NCBI GenBank assembly: GCA_963971575.1
Contig: OZ020611.1
Coordinates: 24,969,279 to 25,033,278 of the forward strand
Reading direction: 5' to 3'
From: Liopterus haemorrhoidalis
Taxonomy: Eukaryota; Arthropoda; Insecta; Coleoptera; Dytiscidae
DNA: 64,000 nucleotides
This document shows positions 31,751 through 42,597 of the stretch, one piece after another (position 1 is the first letter of the stretch; each line of letters starts with the position of its first letter). Under the pieces are notes generated by a model, which was not told where the DNA came from, ran no database searches, and worked only from the letters and a program-made list of their open reading frames with translations. The translations under genes were made by a program, and so were the position numbers.

Positions 31751-32298
31751 CGTCTGTCTGTCCGTCTGTCTGTCCGTCTGTCTGTCCGTCTGTCTGTCCG
31801 TCTGTCTGTCCGTCTGTCTGTCTGTCTGTCCGTCTGAGTACACGTGCAGAGCAAATTCGGCTGAAAGGATTTTTATGAAACTTCATATTTAAGCTTCTGC
31901 CGTCAATGGCACGAGTTGGTCAACTTTTGGTAAAAATCGGTTGACTAAAAATGGGAGTTTACTCGTGTCGATTTTAAGATTTTTATGAATATTTCACAAC
32001 AGAAAAATATTTCGAAAAAATTTATTGAACAAAAGTTGCTATAAAAGCAATAATTAATAACTTTTATTTGAGACGTTTTTTGACAAAACGAAAGATTTCG
32101 AAATAATTTTTGTAAAATTTTTCGAAATTTTTTCTAAGTCTCAATTTTTTCATACTTATATGTAACGTTTCCATGGTCATGATAAATAATATCTCTGTTA
32201 GAAAATATTAGGCCAAGTTATTTCTACTCTGCTGCTAGAATGTATTACTTTATGAAGTACTTCATGATGGCGGTCGGTCCTGTGGTGGCCACAGCTGA
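31592..32298 (+). mobile_element. (GTCT)n element family 1, copy E (HINE-like)
   Basis: ACCGACCGCCAAC start, the longest (GTCT/GTCC)n tract of the family (31712-31833), shared body, GGCGGTCGGT, hairpin CTGTGG/CCACAG and CTGA at 32298, again set in T-runs on both sides. Its host is another Tc1-like relic, as for copy C. Confidence 0.7.
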
Positions 32299-32838
32299 TT
32301 TTTTATTTTTAATTCTTTGATATTACTGCTTAAATATTAACCCTTAGCATTTTGAATCTTCACAATTATTACTCAGAACACAAAAAAAAAAACAACTATT
32401 ATAACAAGCTTCCCAAGTTATACTGAATAAAAATAATGTTTCTCTATTTACGGCCTTACAGGTTTGCTACATTTTTACAACAAATATATTTAAGAGCAAG
32501 TTCTTACTAATAACACAGGTCTACAAAGATTTAGTGCCTGGGATTTGAGTGTGTGATTATTATAGGTCTAGTGATACTAAAATGAGAAAAAATATATTTT
32601 GCCAAAAAAGTTTGCATTTGTAGCCAGGAGAGTAGAATTTAAAATTTTAAGAAAGTGTATGACTTCTGTTGTTCAGATGATAAAAAATTGAATCAAATAT
32701 TGCTGTATAATATTGTAATCAACTTTAATTATTAAAATTAAGTTAAAAAACAAAAAAAAAAACAGTTTAAAAATCAAGATTTTTACATTTCTTATTATAT
32801 TCATACCAAATCATCACCAAACTCATACCAAATTAGCT
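32299..32838. other. intronic AT-rich stretch before the LINE
   Basis: No coding signal. The last ~80 bases may already belong to the LINE's endonuclease region, but they hold no readable frame. Confidence 0.35.
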
Positions 32839-33312
32839 AACGAAATTCTTATCGGCGATATTAATATTGATATTTTAAACAACGCTCAGGCAAATGATTA
32901 CTTAAATTTACTATTAGAATTTGGTTACATTTCTTATATAAATAAACCAACAAGAATGGACAAAACTTGTTTAGATCATATTTTTCTTAAAAGTAAATTC
33001 AACAATGTAAACATATTACCGATAATTTTAAATTCAAAAATAACAGATCATAGCCTGACATTTCTAGAAATAAATTTATCAAACAATAACACAAACACTT
33101 TTAAAAATAATAATAAAGAAAATAAAATAAACTATGGAAAGTTAATAGATAACTTAGAAAATATTAATTGGAATCAAATTCTACTGGGAAATATTGATGA
33201 ACAACTAAATCAATTTATTCAATTAATTAATTCCAATATGAATTCATGTTGTGACATTTGCATAATTAATTATAAAAAAAAAAACGTAAACCATGGATCA
33301 CACAAGGCATAA
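32839..33312 (+). pseudogene. LINE ORF2, endonuclease C-terminal part
   Basis: The frame reads NEILIGDINIDILNN, then INKPTRMDKTCLDHIFLKSK and SKITDHSLTFLEI. GD.N.D, the TR..KTCLDHIF block and the final TDH are the C-terminal motifs of apurinic-type LINE endonucleases. The N-terminal half is missing (5' truncation). Translation then leaves frame in an A-run at about 33273-33284, and the RT continues in another frame. Confidence 0.8.
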
Positions 33313-35294
33313 TAAAATCTATTTCTATTAGGGACAAATTGTATAAGGAACATATTCGATCGCCTAATAATGAAAACATTAAACAATGTTACCTGAGGTA
33401 CAAAAATAAAATTTTCACATTGATAAAAAATGCTAAAAATAACTATTATTCGGAGAAAGTGCGTATGAATAATAATAATTGTAAAAAACTGTGGCAATTA
33501 GCTAGTGAATCTTTAAATAAAAAAACTAACAAGGAAAATAAAATAAATAATATTGATATTGAGGGTGAAACTAGTAACTGCTTGAATACTATTGTTAACT
33601 GTTTTAACAAATATTTCATTAATGTAAGTGGTAAGCTATCAACTAAAATTAAATTAAATAAAAATAAACAAACTTCCTTGCTTAATAACATTCCGAGAAA
33701 CAATAATTCGATTTTCTTATCTCCTACAGATTCTGTTGAAATTGAAGAAACCACTGTTGAATTAAAGAATACAAAATCTGCGGGTCATGATGGTTTAAAC
33801 TCAGAAACTATAAAAAAAATCATTAAAACAATTTCCAAACCTCTATCTTCAATATTTAATAATTGTTTAGAAAAAGGCTATTTCCCAGACACATTTAAAA
33901 TATCATTAGTTAAACCTATATTTAAATCTGGGGAACATAATAAAATATCGAATTATAGGCCAATATCTTTGATATCTACTCTGGCAAAAATTTTCGAAAA
34001 AATAATAAAACGTCGATTAATGAACTTTATAAACACGTATCAACTTATCTCTAATAATCAATTCGGATTCACTAAAAACAAAAGTGCTGAAGATGCAATA
34101 GCCCGTTTATCTGACTTAATATATTCTAACCTAGATAAATCTAACTCATGCTGTGCTATTTTTCTTGACCTTGCTAAAGCGTTTGATACGGTAGATCACG
34201 CCCTTTTACTAACTAAGCTGGAAATATATGGAATCAGAGGTGTCCCATTAAATTTATTTAAAACCTACTTATTAAACAGAGAGCAAAAAGTAGTAATAGA
34301 TGGGGTAGAAAGCGAGATCGAGTACGTAAAATGTGGAGTGCCCCAAGGCACTGTCCTGGGTCCGATTTTGTTTCTCTTATTTATAAATGACCTTTTATAT
34401 AATATTTATATTAAGGGAAAATTAATTTCTTACGCGGACGATACAGTCTTATTTACTGAAGCAAAATCATGGGATGAAGCAAAAATGCTTGCTGAGCATG
34501 ATTTCAAAGAAATCAAAAATTGGTTGGATACCAATTTGTTAACTCTGAACTTACAAAAAACACATTTCGTACCCTTTTCAATATACAAATGTACCCAGCC
34601 AAATTTTGATATTATACTACATGATGCTAACTGTCCCGTTAATAATAACTGTAATTGCACTCAAACTGTGAAAAAAATACAAAATGTGAAGTACTTGGGT
34701 GTAATCATTGATTCACATTTACGCTGGGATATGCACACAGAAAAAATTAATTCCAACCTCAGGAAATTGTTTTTTATTTTCAAAAATTTACGGGATATTA
34801 TGCCTAAGAAACTGTTATATACTTTCTATCATTCACTTGCAGAATCCATTTTAAACTATGGTCTATTAGCTTGGGGTGGGGCTGCAGAATGCTACCTTAC
34901 CAAAATAAAAATAAGCCAAAAAATTATTCTAAAAATCATGCATAAAAAAAGAAGAACTTATCCAACTGAACAAATTTTTGTAGACAGTCATGTTATGCAA
35001 ATTTCACAATTATATATACTTAGCACTTTAAAATACGTTAATAAAAATCCAACAGTTATCAATAAACTTGATCACGGTTATACTACTAGAAACAAACATC
35101 TTGCAATTTCAAGAATGTCGCTAAAATGTTTCGGACAACGTAGCTTTGTGAACAATATATCGAAAGTTTATAATACATTTTTAACATACATTGATACAAA
35201 TAATATAAATTTACTGGCTCATAATTTTATAAAAATATCAAAAAAATTTAGCATATCACTTTCCAACAATGAAATTGAAAATTTACTGAAATAA
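33285..35294 (+). CDS. LINE reverse transcriptase (jockey/CR1 superfamily)
   Basis: About 670 codons are open from just after the A-run. They begin KPWITQGIIKSI with no Met, so 33339 (TTG) is not a real start. RT blocks appear in order: SAGHDGLNSE, FKSGEHNKISNYRPISLIST, NNQFGFTKNKSAEDA, FLDLAKAFDTVDH, CGVPQGTVLGPILFLLFIND, and the catalytic LISYADDTVLF. The thumb and C-terminus follow (YLGVIIDS, GLLAWGG, FVNNISKVYN). Apart from 5' truncation and the single frameshift it is intact, so the insertion is young. It lies in intron 2 of the Nimrod-like gene, antisense to it. The clade is uncertain. Confidence 0.85.
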   Translation, partial: RKPWITQGIIKSISIRDKLYKEHIRSPNNENIKQCYLRYKNKIFTLIKNAKNNYYSEKVRMNNNNCKKLWQLASESLNKKTNKENKINNIDIEGETSNCLNTIVNCFNKYFINVSGKLSTKIKLNKNKQTSLLNNIPRNNNSIFLSPTDSVEIEETTVELKNTKSAGHDGLNSETIKKIIKTISKPLSSIFNNCLEKGYFPDTFKISLVKPIFKSGEHNKISNYRPISLISTLAKIFEKIIKRRLMNFINTYQLISNNQFGFTKNKSAEDAIARLSDLIYSNLDKSNSCCAIFLDLAKAFDTVDHALLLTKLEIYGIRGVPLNLFKTYLLNREQKVVIDGVESEIEYVKCGVPQGTVLGPILFLLFINDLLYNIYIKGKLISYADDTVLFTEAKSWDEAKMLAEHDFKEIKNWLDTNLLTLNLQKTHFVPFSIYKCTQPNFDIILHDANCPVNNNCNCTQTVKKIQNVKYLGVIIDSHLRWDMHTEKINSNLRKLFFIFKNLRDIMPKKLLYTFYHSLAESILNYGLLAWGGAAECYLTKIKISQKIILKIMHKKRRTYPTEQIFVDSHVMQISQLYILSTLKYVNKNPTVINKLDHGYTTRNKHLAISRMSLKCFGQRSFVNNISKVYNTFLTYIDTNNINLLAHNFIKISKKFSISLSNNEIENLLK

Positions 35295-35605
35295 GTACAA
35301 AATAACTAAAAAATCTTCATCACCGATTCATACCTTCAGCTTGTAAATCTAAGTTTATAATTTGTGATATTATTGAAAAATGAAAAATCTATATTTCAAA
35401 TTATTTACATGATCAAATGTCATATATTAAAATTTAGTTTTATATAAATATTGTACCTTCATGCATAAATTACATTTACTCAATAACATAAGCACAAAAT
35501 TAGCCACGCACAGGTTGTTCAACCTTTAGTGGTGATTCTAATGTTTTACTTTATCATTTATCACTATGTTTACTAATGTACAAATATTTATTTATAAAAT
35601 AAAAC

Positions 35606-35639
<34 letters not shown>
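35295..35639 (+). repeat. LINE 3' UTR and (ATT)n tail
   Basis: About 300 bp of AT-rich 3' UTR end in a pure (TTA/ATT)n run at 35602-35639, the expected 3' terminus of the LINE. The insertion lies against the decayed gene to its right. Confidence 0.65.
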
Positions 35640-35642
<3 letters not shown>

Positions 35643-36690
35643 AAAAAAAATTCTCTGTCTAAACCCCAAATATAGTCTCCCATCATATTTTCATTATATT
35701 GGCCTTGATACCGACATTCAAATTCCATAACGTCTTGATGGAAACGTTCTCCTTGTTCCAATGAATATGCTCTCATGTTGTTTTTGAAATTATCTAAATG
35801 AGTGTGCAGCATGTGAACTTTGAGAGACTTTCTGCAACCCATGGCTTTAAAGTTATTCAGCATACAAGAAACTAGCTCTTGATAGTTTTCTGCTCTGTTA
35901 TTTCCCAGAAATCCGTGGACCACTGCTTTAAAGTTTTGGAAATTGTTCGCTGTCCAATTTTTTTTTTTTAATCTATGGGCCAACCAAGATTCCGGCCTTA
36001 ACATTAGCTTCTGACAACTTTGGAAAAAAAAAATCTCTCAAATATATGAAAGCTTCGCATTTTCCATCCAACGCTTTCACAAATTGTTTCATCAGCCCTA
36101 ACTTGAAATATAGTGGTGGCATCAGCACATTTGTAGGCTCAACTATGGGCTCCCATTTAACATTTTGCTTACCCACCTGAAATTCTCTTCTTTCCGGCCA
36201 TGATTACCATAAACAAAGGTAGCATGAATATTTTGTATAGCCACCTTGCAATCCCATAAGGAAACCACAATTTTAAAATCTCCTGTAAGTTGCCAGTTAT
36301 ATTCCTTGTACTTTAGGGCTTCTAGTAGAATTTTGAAACTGTCGGAATTTTCATTGAGATGTATGGAATGAGCAACCGAAAGAGAATTTATTACAATTAT
36401 TAAATAAAACAGCTTTTGGGCTTTTTGTGGAACTATCGATAAACAAGCGCCATTCGCTGGAAATGCAAGGTATTCCAATTGCTTCAAATAAACCATTTAC
36501 GTTATTACAAAGCTCCATTACATTTTTATTGAGCAAGTTCCACTGTTTCAGTCGAGAATCCAAAATTTCTGCTTTACTTTTGGGTAGATTCAGATCTCTA
36601 ATTAAATCATTGAAATCTTCTGCTGTAATGAGATGAGGTACTTATGGTTCCAGTGATGGTATAAATTCTTGGTCGAATACTGCATTAACT
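35636..36690 (-). pseudogene. decayed copy of a multi-copy arthropod gene family (LHIKLGLMKQF..GERFHQD type)
   Basis: Minus-strand pieces in order: LITAEDFNDLIRDLNLPKSK, ILDSRLKQWNLLNKNVMEL, SSEWRLFIDSSTKSPKAVL, ALKYKEYNWQLTGDFKIVV, VKWEPIVEPTNVLMPPLYFK, LGLMKQFVKALDGK and PKLSEANVKAGILVGP. After these come NNRAENYQELVSCML, KSLKVHMLHTHLDNF and YSLEQGERFHQDVMEFECRY. I recognise the wording as a widespread, transposon-like family of arthropod proteins of unknown function, present in many copies. Four or more frameshifts and an in-frame stop break it. The 3' end meets the LINE tail. Confidence 0.7.
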
Positions 36691-37095
36691 TTCAGATGAA
36701 CTTGTTTAAGTATTTGGTACTTCAGTTATAATCGTTATAATCTCTCTCAAGACTACAAAAGCAAACTTTGATGAAAGTGTTTACATTTTTTTATTGTTTT
36801 TCTGCATGACAAATAAAATAAAAAAATGATGGACTAAACACAGGCATTTTTTTTTTTTTTTGTTGACCAGTATAATTTGTTGTTGCTATACCAGAATAAT
36901 AATCAATAACAATTGTTATTCTCAAATCGGAATTTATGAAAATAATTTAAAAAAAATAATTTTGTTTCTCTACTTATAGCCGTGTATATATCACAAAAAT
37001 AACTTTATCAATTAATTTAATTTATTATTTATGTAGTTCATAATTTAATTTAGTAAATTCAATTAAATTACGCACATTTATATTACAAAACTCAC

Positions 37096-37201
37096 CTCAT
37101 TTTTATATTGTGTTCTAGTTACTTGTCTTCTGTGTTGACAAATCTTTCCTGGTCTGGTAAATTGTGGACATTTAATTCTATAAGTTTCCCACAAAGTTAT
37201 C
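37096..37201 (-). CDS. Nimrod-type gene, exon 2 (EMI-like)
   Basis: The exon is 106 nt between acceptor TATACCTTACAG (AG at 37203-37202) and donor GTGAGT (GT at 37095-37094). The first base completes the split CA|G codon from exon 1. The remaining 35 codons read ITLWETYRIKCPQFTRPGKI, then CQHRRQVTRTQY and KNE. It ends in phase 0, matching exon 3. Two cysteines and aromatic/basic residues just before the CCxGY block resemble the short EMI-like N-terminus of Nimrod and Draper proteins. No gene finder was run. The phase agreement on both sides and the content support it. Confidence 0.8.
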
Positions 37202-38948
37202 CTGTAAGGTATAATGCGGGTTTTTGGTATCCTTAAAAAAATAGATATCCATAATTAAATTAAATTAATAAATAATTTAAGCCTTTAGCTAATCGAGTAA
37301 GTTCGTGTGTTGCATTGAACAATGTATGTATACGGAGTGTACAATTAAAATTTTCCGGAATAAACCAAAAGTACAGGATATCAAGGACAATATCAAGGAC
37401 ACATGTCGTGTTGGGCATCCTGTTGGATAGAGCCAGGGAGGTGATATGGAGGGGACATAAGCCTAATATAATGGCTTATGTGGTTAATGTCTACTGGTGC
37501 GGTAAGGGGAAAGTAATGCACGCGCCGCATTGGTACACTCATTTATATAGTATAGTTTTATTAGTATAGTAGTGTAGTAATTTTAGTTTTTAATTAACAT
37601 GTTGCTGAAAGCTGATACTTTGGACAACAAGACTAGCGACAGAAACACCGCTAGATATGGCTTTATATAATAGGCAAAGGACAATATCCGTACTCAGGTG
37701 CATATATTCAGTACGCAATTACTTACACAATATAAAATGATACATTATATACATTCTATTTTTTGTTTTTCAATAATACTCTTTGTTTAACATTTTTTAA
37801 ATTCGCAAATCACAATTTTAGTTTTATAAATAATCACATAAAACTTCTTATTGAGGAACTTCTATAGATGGAAGATTACGATCTTCAATCAATTCTTTGT
37901 ATCATATCATATGTTCATCAAAAGATTTAAAAAAAAAAGATTTTGTTTGTTCTTGTTAGCGCATTTTAGATGGTACTAAACATGTTTTAGATTAATATAA
38001 ATTAAAAAATACAAAAAATAATACATTTTTTACCTTAAATACTGAATTATTTGTTACAGATGATGTTAAAATTATATTGAAATAATATAAAAGTGCAATA
38101 TTGTTATAAACATAACAAAAAATCTGCAAACGTTGTTCGATGATTTCATGCGAAAGGGCATTCTCGTCGTCGAAAAATTTTTGTTCAAAAATGAAGATCA
38201 ACTTTGAGTGACTTCACCCTTGACTCTTTTATTAAATGTGTAACGGGACACTACTGTGCCCAGTCTTGTGACGGTAAGAGATGAGGGTTTCTATGGTGAT
38301 GAGGTTGTTGATTGTGCGTTGAGTGATAAAAACGTCAAAAAATATTTAACTTTTATATTATATTATAATTATTATAATGATCAAAGTTGTTACTATATGT
38401 CGTGGAGACTGTGGTGTAATTAATTATGTCGATTTTTAATAAATATAGTTTTTGCAATAATATACTACAAATGTTATTTTTGAATCAAATAATAAATTAA
38501 ATATTTTAAGTTAATTTTCTTTTTTGTTGATTATAATTTACTGCTTTTTTTAAATTACATTTTTTTTATTGAAAAAATATTTATTTAACTTTTCTTTAAA
38601 ATATGTACATTTAGCCCTCTAAATCAATTTTTATAATCTCCCGGAATTCGCGAGACTCTTGAGAAGATTAATTTTTAATTTTCAATTCCCCAAGAACAAA
38701 AAAGTGCTGGTCAAAGGCACTTTATTTTCCAAAATGCAAGTTTTCCAAAATACGAGTAAAGACTTAAAAAAATGTCCTCATATCCAAAATACAAGCGAAA
38801 AAAATAAAGTCATCTCTTGAACTTTGACAAAACCACGAAAAATCCACATTTTTTGGGAACACTGCCTGCTACATTTTCATGTCACTATAAATTACTACAT
38901 TATTTAGATTTAATGATCATTTTCATTATTTAAATTAAAAATACTTAC
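37202..38948. other. intron 1 of the Nimrod-type gene
   Basis: About 1.75 kb, AT-rich. 37340-37400 has wording shared with the hAT interior near 13.66 kb (AAATTTTCCGGAA..AAGTACAGGATAT). The 69-codon minus frame at 38201-37992 shows no domain. I see nothing else. Confidence 0.6.
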
Positions 38949-39043
38949 TGTCTCACTTTCACACATCTTCTATCTTGGTTATTGCCATCAGCATTATGAC
39001 AAAAACACAGAAGAAAACCAATAAAATGCAACTTAAACCTCAT
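38949..39043 (-). CDS. Nimrod-type gene, exon 1 (signal peptide)
   Basis: ATG at 39043-39041 opens 31 codons plus two bases. The frame begins MRFKLHFIGFLLCFCHNADG, a clear signal peptide with a basic n-region and hydrophobic core and likely cleavage after ADG. It continues NNQDRRCVKVR before donor CA|GTAAGT (GT at 38948-38947). The Cys followed by V.V is like the start of the EMI-like segment in Nimrods. Phase 2 at the donor fits exon 2. A TATA box lies about 80 bases upstream. Confidence 0.82.
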
Positions 39044-39122
39044 TTTGAAAACTAAAATTTGAAATGAGTCTCTTAATCAATTCGTCAAATTTTTTATTTA
39101 CAACCGCATTAAGACACTGGCA

Positions 39123-39266
39123 TATTTATACTAACTTATCACCCGGTGATCATTAAGTGTTTATTAAAAGAAGTCTAAGATAACTTCTGCATCGGTCGTT
39201 ATCAACATGCATGCAAAATTACGATAGTTTAAATGTATACAGACAGTGCCGGCTTAACATGATAAG
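39123..39266 (-). promoter_or_regulatory. promoter of the Nimrod-type gene: TATA box and GATA sites
   Basis: On the minus strand TATAAATA lies at 39130-39123, 80 bases before the ATG. TGATAAG sits directly upstream (39141-39135). Further GATA motifs are AGATAA at 39178-39183 (plus), TTATCA at 39199-39204 and TGATAAG at 39260-39266. Haemocyte genes of insects, Nimrods included, are commonly driven by GATA factors such as Serpent. That this applies here is inference. Confidence 0.5.
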
Positions 39267-39331
39267 CAGTCGATGCGTCGCTTGAGTCGTTTTATTCAAG
39301 AGGCGCTGAAGTGAGGAGAAAAAGCTTAGTA

Positions 39332-40514
39332 TAGTTTGTTTCACAATAAGCTGAAGTGACTATCTACTTATGGTCCTTAAGACAGTGGGTGGTAATTACA
39401 AATAACTCTAATCCCTTGTTTGTACCCATAAACTAGCCAGAGATGTACCAGGTATAAATTACATTACACCATGTAATGACACAATTGTAACAAGAAATAA
39501 ACATAAGATATCATCAAAATAAACTTTATTTTTATTATAAATACAATTAATTTATAGAACTTATAATTAAATTTAAAACATTACAATCAGTATTGAAAAC
39601 ATTACAATAAAATAAATTTTAAATTAAATAATGTTATAAGTCCAAATCATTCTCTGAATCAGTCTCTAAATTAATGATTATAGTACGTTCTATTTGAATA
39701 TAACTGTCCTCAGTTTTTTTTTATCTTCTCTGTATTTTAATGTTTTTTAAATAATTTGGTCTCAAAAGTTTTAATCGCTCTGACTCCATAAGGAACTGCG
39801 TTTTAAATTGAAACCCTATACTTTTAAGGGCACGCCATAAGGTCACCTTTGAACAATTAATTTCACACTGGTCTTGGATTAATCTTTTGAGCAATATGTC
39901 CAATGTTGGCACATTTTGTTCGGTGTACATTTGGTAATTTTTTTGCCGTATTACATCTTTCTGGAAACCATCAAACATTTTGATATGCCTGAATCCTTTC
40001 GTTTTCTTCTCCTATCAATGGATTTGTTTACAATATTCCATACTGTTGTCATCGCTACTTCGTTGCCTTGCTTGTCTCTTCTAATGCCGCTTGTTTGTTT
40101 TTGCGGTTCCTTATATATAAATACACATTGGCCACAATTTCTTTAGCTCCTACAGGTAAATATATACAAGTTTTTTCCCGATTTTTTTTTTTTATTGTAT
40201 CTTGCACTATATCATCATCTTCTATCATGGTCACATAGTCATCTGCTTCATTTGCTTGCACAGAAGTTAATTGTTCGTTCCAAGGACGCCACATTTTTCT
40301 AACACGTACTGAACAATTTAACACAAATCACAAGTTATCTGATAGAAAATTCAAAGCGAAGTGAAAAGATATTTAAAACATCTGCAATTTATACCTGATA
40401 CATCACTGACTAGTTTATGGGTGCAAACAAGGAATTAGTGTTATTTGTAATTACCACCCACTGTGTTTAGGACCATAAGTAGATAGTCACTTCAGCTTAT
40501 CGTGAAACAAACTA
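39332..40514 (-). mobile_element. internally deleted Tc1/mariner-superfamily DDE transposon
   Basis: TIRs of about 120 bp begin TAGTTTGTTTCACAATAAGC and are flanked by TA (39330-39331 and 40515-40516). Between them lies a broken transposase. The element inserted about 290 bases upstream of the Nimrod start codon and beside its GATA motifs. Confidence 0.75.
39630..40324 (-). pseudogene. DDE transposase relic, catalytic core deleted
   Basis: Minus strand: LPVGAKEIVANVYLYIRNRK with NKQAALEETSKATK, then across a frameshift RKRKDSGISK, DVIRQKNYQMY, VPTLDILLKRLIQDQ and WRALKSIGFQFK. The acidic tail IINLETDSENDLDL follows and a stop. A helical head followed by the VPTL..LL..L hook and an L.R.L...GF.. 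segment is the DNA-binding half of an insect Tc1/mariner-type transposase. The DDE region between KTQF.. and the acidic tail is absent. Confidence 0.65.
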
Positions 40515-40906
40515 TACCATGGACAATATTGGAATATATGTTTATGAAGAGGTAGAATTCAAAACGGGATTTTTCACACAAACTCAGTTTTGAGATAATT
40601 TCAAAATACATTATAATATGTTTGCAACAAGTTGGGAACCTAATTTTTCAATCTGCATATTTTTAAGGTTCCAAACACTGAATTCAAACATGTCATTAAA
40701 ATTTTAATGAGCAAAATTACGAAAAATCAATTAAGTATTTAAATTTTAATAAATCACGTTTTGTGTGAACTTAATGAACAAATCGTGGTTTTAGTGGACA
40801 AAACAAGGATAAAATTTGATTAAAATGAATTTTTATAAATAAAAATAGGTTTACATTATTTTATTTATTATTAATTTATAAATATTATTATTTATTTATC
40901 ATTTTT

Positions 40907-41667
40907 AGGATTTTGTAGGTATGACCAAAAAACCCTTATACCGTCATTTTGTCGTCTGTCTGTTCGGTAAAAATTGTAGCCAAACGGCTTAACCTAGAAA
41001 GTTGAAATTTGGCATGCTTATACAGCTCTTTGACCCGCACATAGGAAAAATACTAAAACATCTAAAAAACATATCCCCCTAAAAATATAAACAAATATGT
41101 GCTCATCGAAAAAAATAATATTTTTTTATAATTCTGAGTAGGGTATCAAATGAAAGCCCTTGGTACGTGAATTAACGATCAAATTTTTATTTTTGCAAAA
41201 TAAATTATTTTGAAGCGATTTTTGCCAAAATTGTGCAAAAAAAAATTTGTCCCACACCCTGTAGCCCAGATGGTTTAAACTAAAAATCTGAAAAAATTCT
41301 AAGTAATGTACATTGGTGTGAACCGGAATAGTACAACAGGAATTTTTGATCAGATTATGTTTTTGAAAAAAAAAGCATTTTTTGTGTTTTTTTGCTAATA
41401 ATGTTGAAAACTTATAGTTATATAACACGCTAAACAGTAACGTGTATCTTGGTGCAGTGGCTAAGATACTGGTATTCTGCCCAAGAAAATGAGTTCAAAT
41501 CCTACGAGAGGAGACAATATTATTTTTTATTTATATTTTGCATTTTTATATCATTTAAATTATTTTTTCAAAATTCTAGTTATATTTTGGCAATTGTTGT
41601 ATTTAATTTTTAAAAGCGTAAATTTAATAACCAGGGAAATTGTTGAAATTGTAATTTAATTCTATAT
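40907..41667 (+). mobile_element. (GTCT)n element family 2, copy I, 3'-truncated
   Basis: It starts AGGATTTTGTAGGTATGACC with a very short microsatellite (TCGTCTGTCTG). The shared body and a tRNA-like module follow, stopping at about 41667 where copy J begins without its own 5' end. Confidence 0.6.
41437..41518 (+). other. tRNA-like module in element I
   Basis: TCTTGGTGCAGTGGCTAAG (good A box) and GAGTTCAAATCC (good B box), about 45 bases apart. It is the most tRNA-like of the five modules. No complete cloverleaf was verified. Confidence 0.5.
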
Positions 41668-42597
41668 CAGCTAAACCTAGAGAGTTGAAATTTGGCATGC
41701 TTATACAACTCGTTGACCCGCACAGAGGAAAAATACCAAAACATCTAAAAAGCATATCCCCCTAAAAATATAAACAAATATGTGCTCATCAAAGAAAAAA
41801 AAATTTAATTATGAGTAGGGTATCAAATGATAGCCCTTAGTACGTGGATTAACGATCAAACTTTTATTTTTGCAAAATAAATTATTTTGATTGGATTTTT
41901 GCCAAAATTGTGCAAAAAAATTTTTGTCCCACACCCTGTGGTTTAAACTAAAAATCTGAAAAAAGTAATGTACATTGGTGTGAACCGGAATAGTACAACA
42001 GGAATTTTTGATCAGTTTGTGTTTTCGGAAAATAACGCATTTTTTGTGTTTTTAACTTAAATATGTTAAATATTTAATTCGCTATGTTACACAGTAAATA
42101 AGTAAGCGCCCGTAGCGTAGTTCGTAGCGTCGTTACTTCGTAATTTGCAAACTACAATTCGATTCCTGTCAATTTTATTTTTTCTGTTCTTTATTGCCTT
42201 TTCATTTTGTTTAAATTATTTTGTCAAAATTCTAGTTATATTTTGGTAAATGTTGCATTTAATTTTAAAGCGTAAATTTACTAACCAGTGGGAAGTGCTG
42301 AAATTATAATTTAATTCTTTGTTTGAATGTATACGAAATCAGAGGGGCGGAGTTTAAGATTTAAGACTTACCAATGGAAGCCATAGGCGCAATTTTCAAA
42401 ATCATAATGAACCTTGATATATATAAAAAAAATACTGCACATATTTAGAAATTTAAATAATGGTATAAGGCATTCGAATTAAAATTCATAAAAAAATATT
42501 TTGACATAAAATTTGTTTTGGCATCCCAAATAATCATCATTCAGTTACTAAATACCACGCAAAACCCAGAAATGTGTGAAGATTCACACTTCACATA
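41668..42597 (+). mobile_element. (GTCT)n element family 2, copy J, 5'-truncated
   Basis: It begins inside the body (AGCTAAACCTAGAGAGTTGA) and runs to the 3' motif ACGCAAAACCC and hairpin GTGTGAAGATTCACAC. Copies I and J thus join as a partial tandem. Confidence 0.6.
42103..42172 (+). other. tRNA-like module in element J
   Basis: CCCGTAGCGTAGTTCGTAGC (A-box-like) and AATTCGATTCCTG (B box). The sequence between differs from the other modules. Confidence 0.45.

Noticed and set aside
36427..36636. 69-codon plus frame
   Set aside because: Antisense of the decayed multi-copy gene on the minus strand.
25818..42172. Functional tRNA genes at the tRNA-like modules
   Set aside because: A and B boxes are present, but I could not form a full acceptor stem and cloverleaf for any of them.
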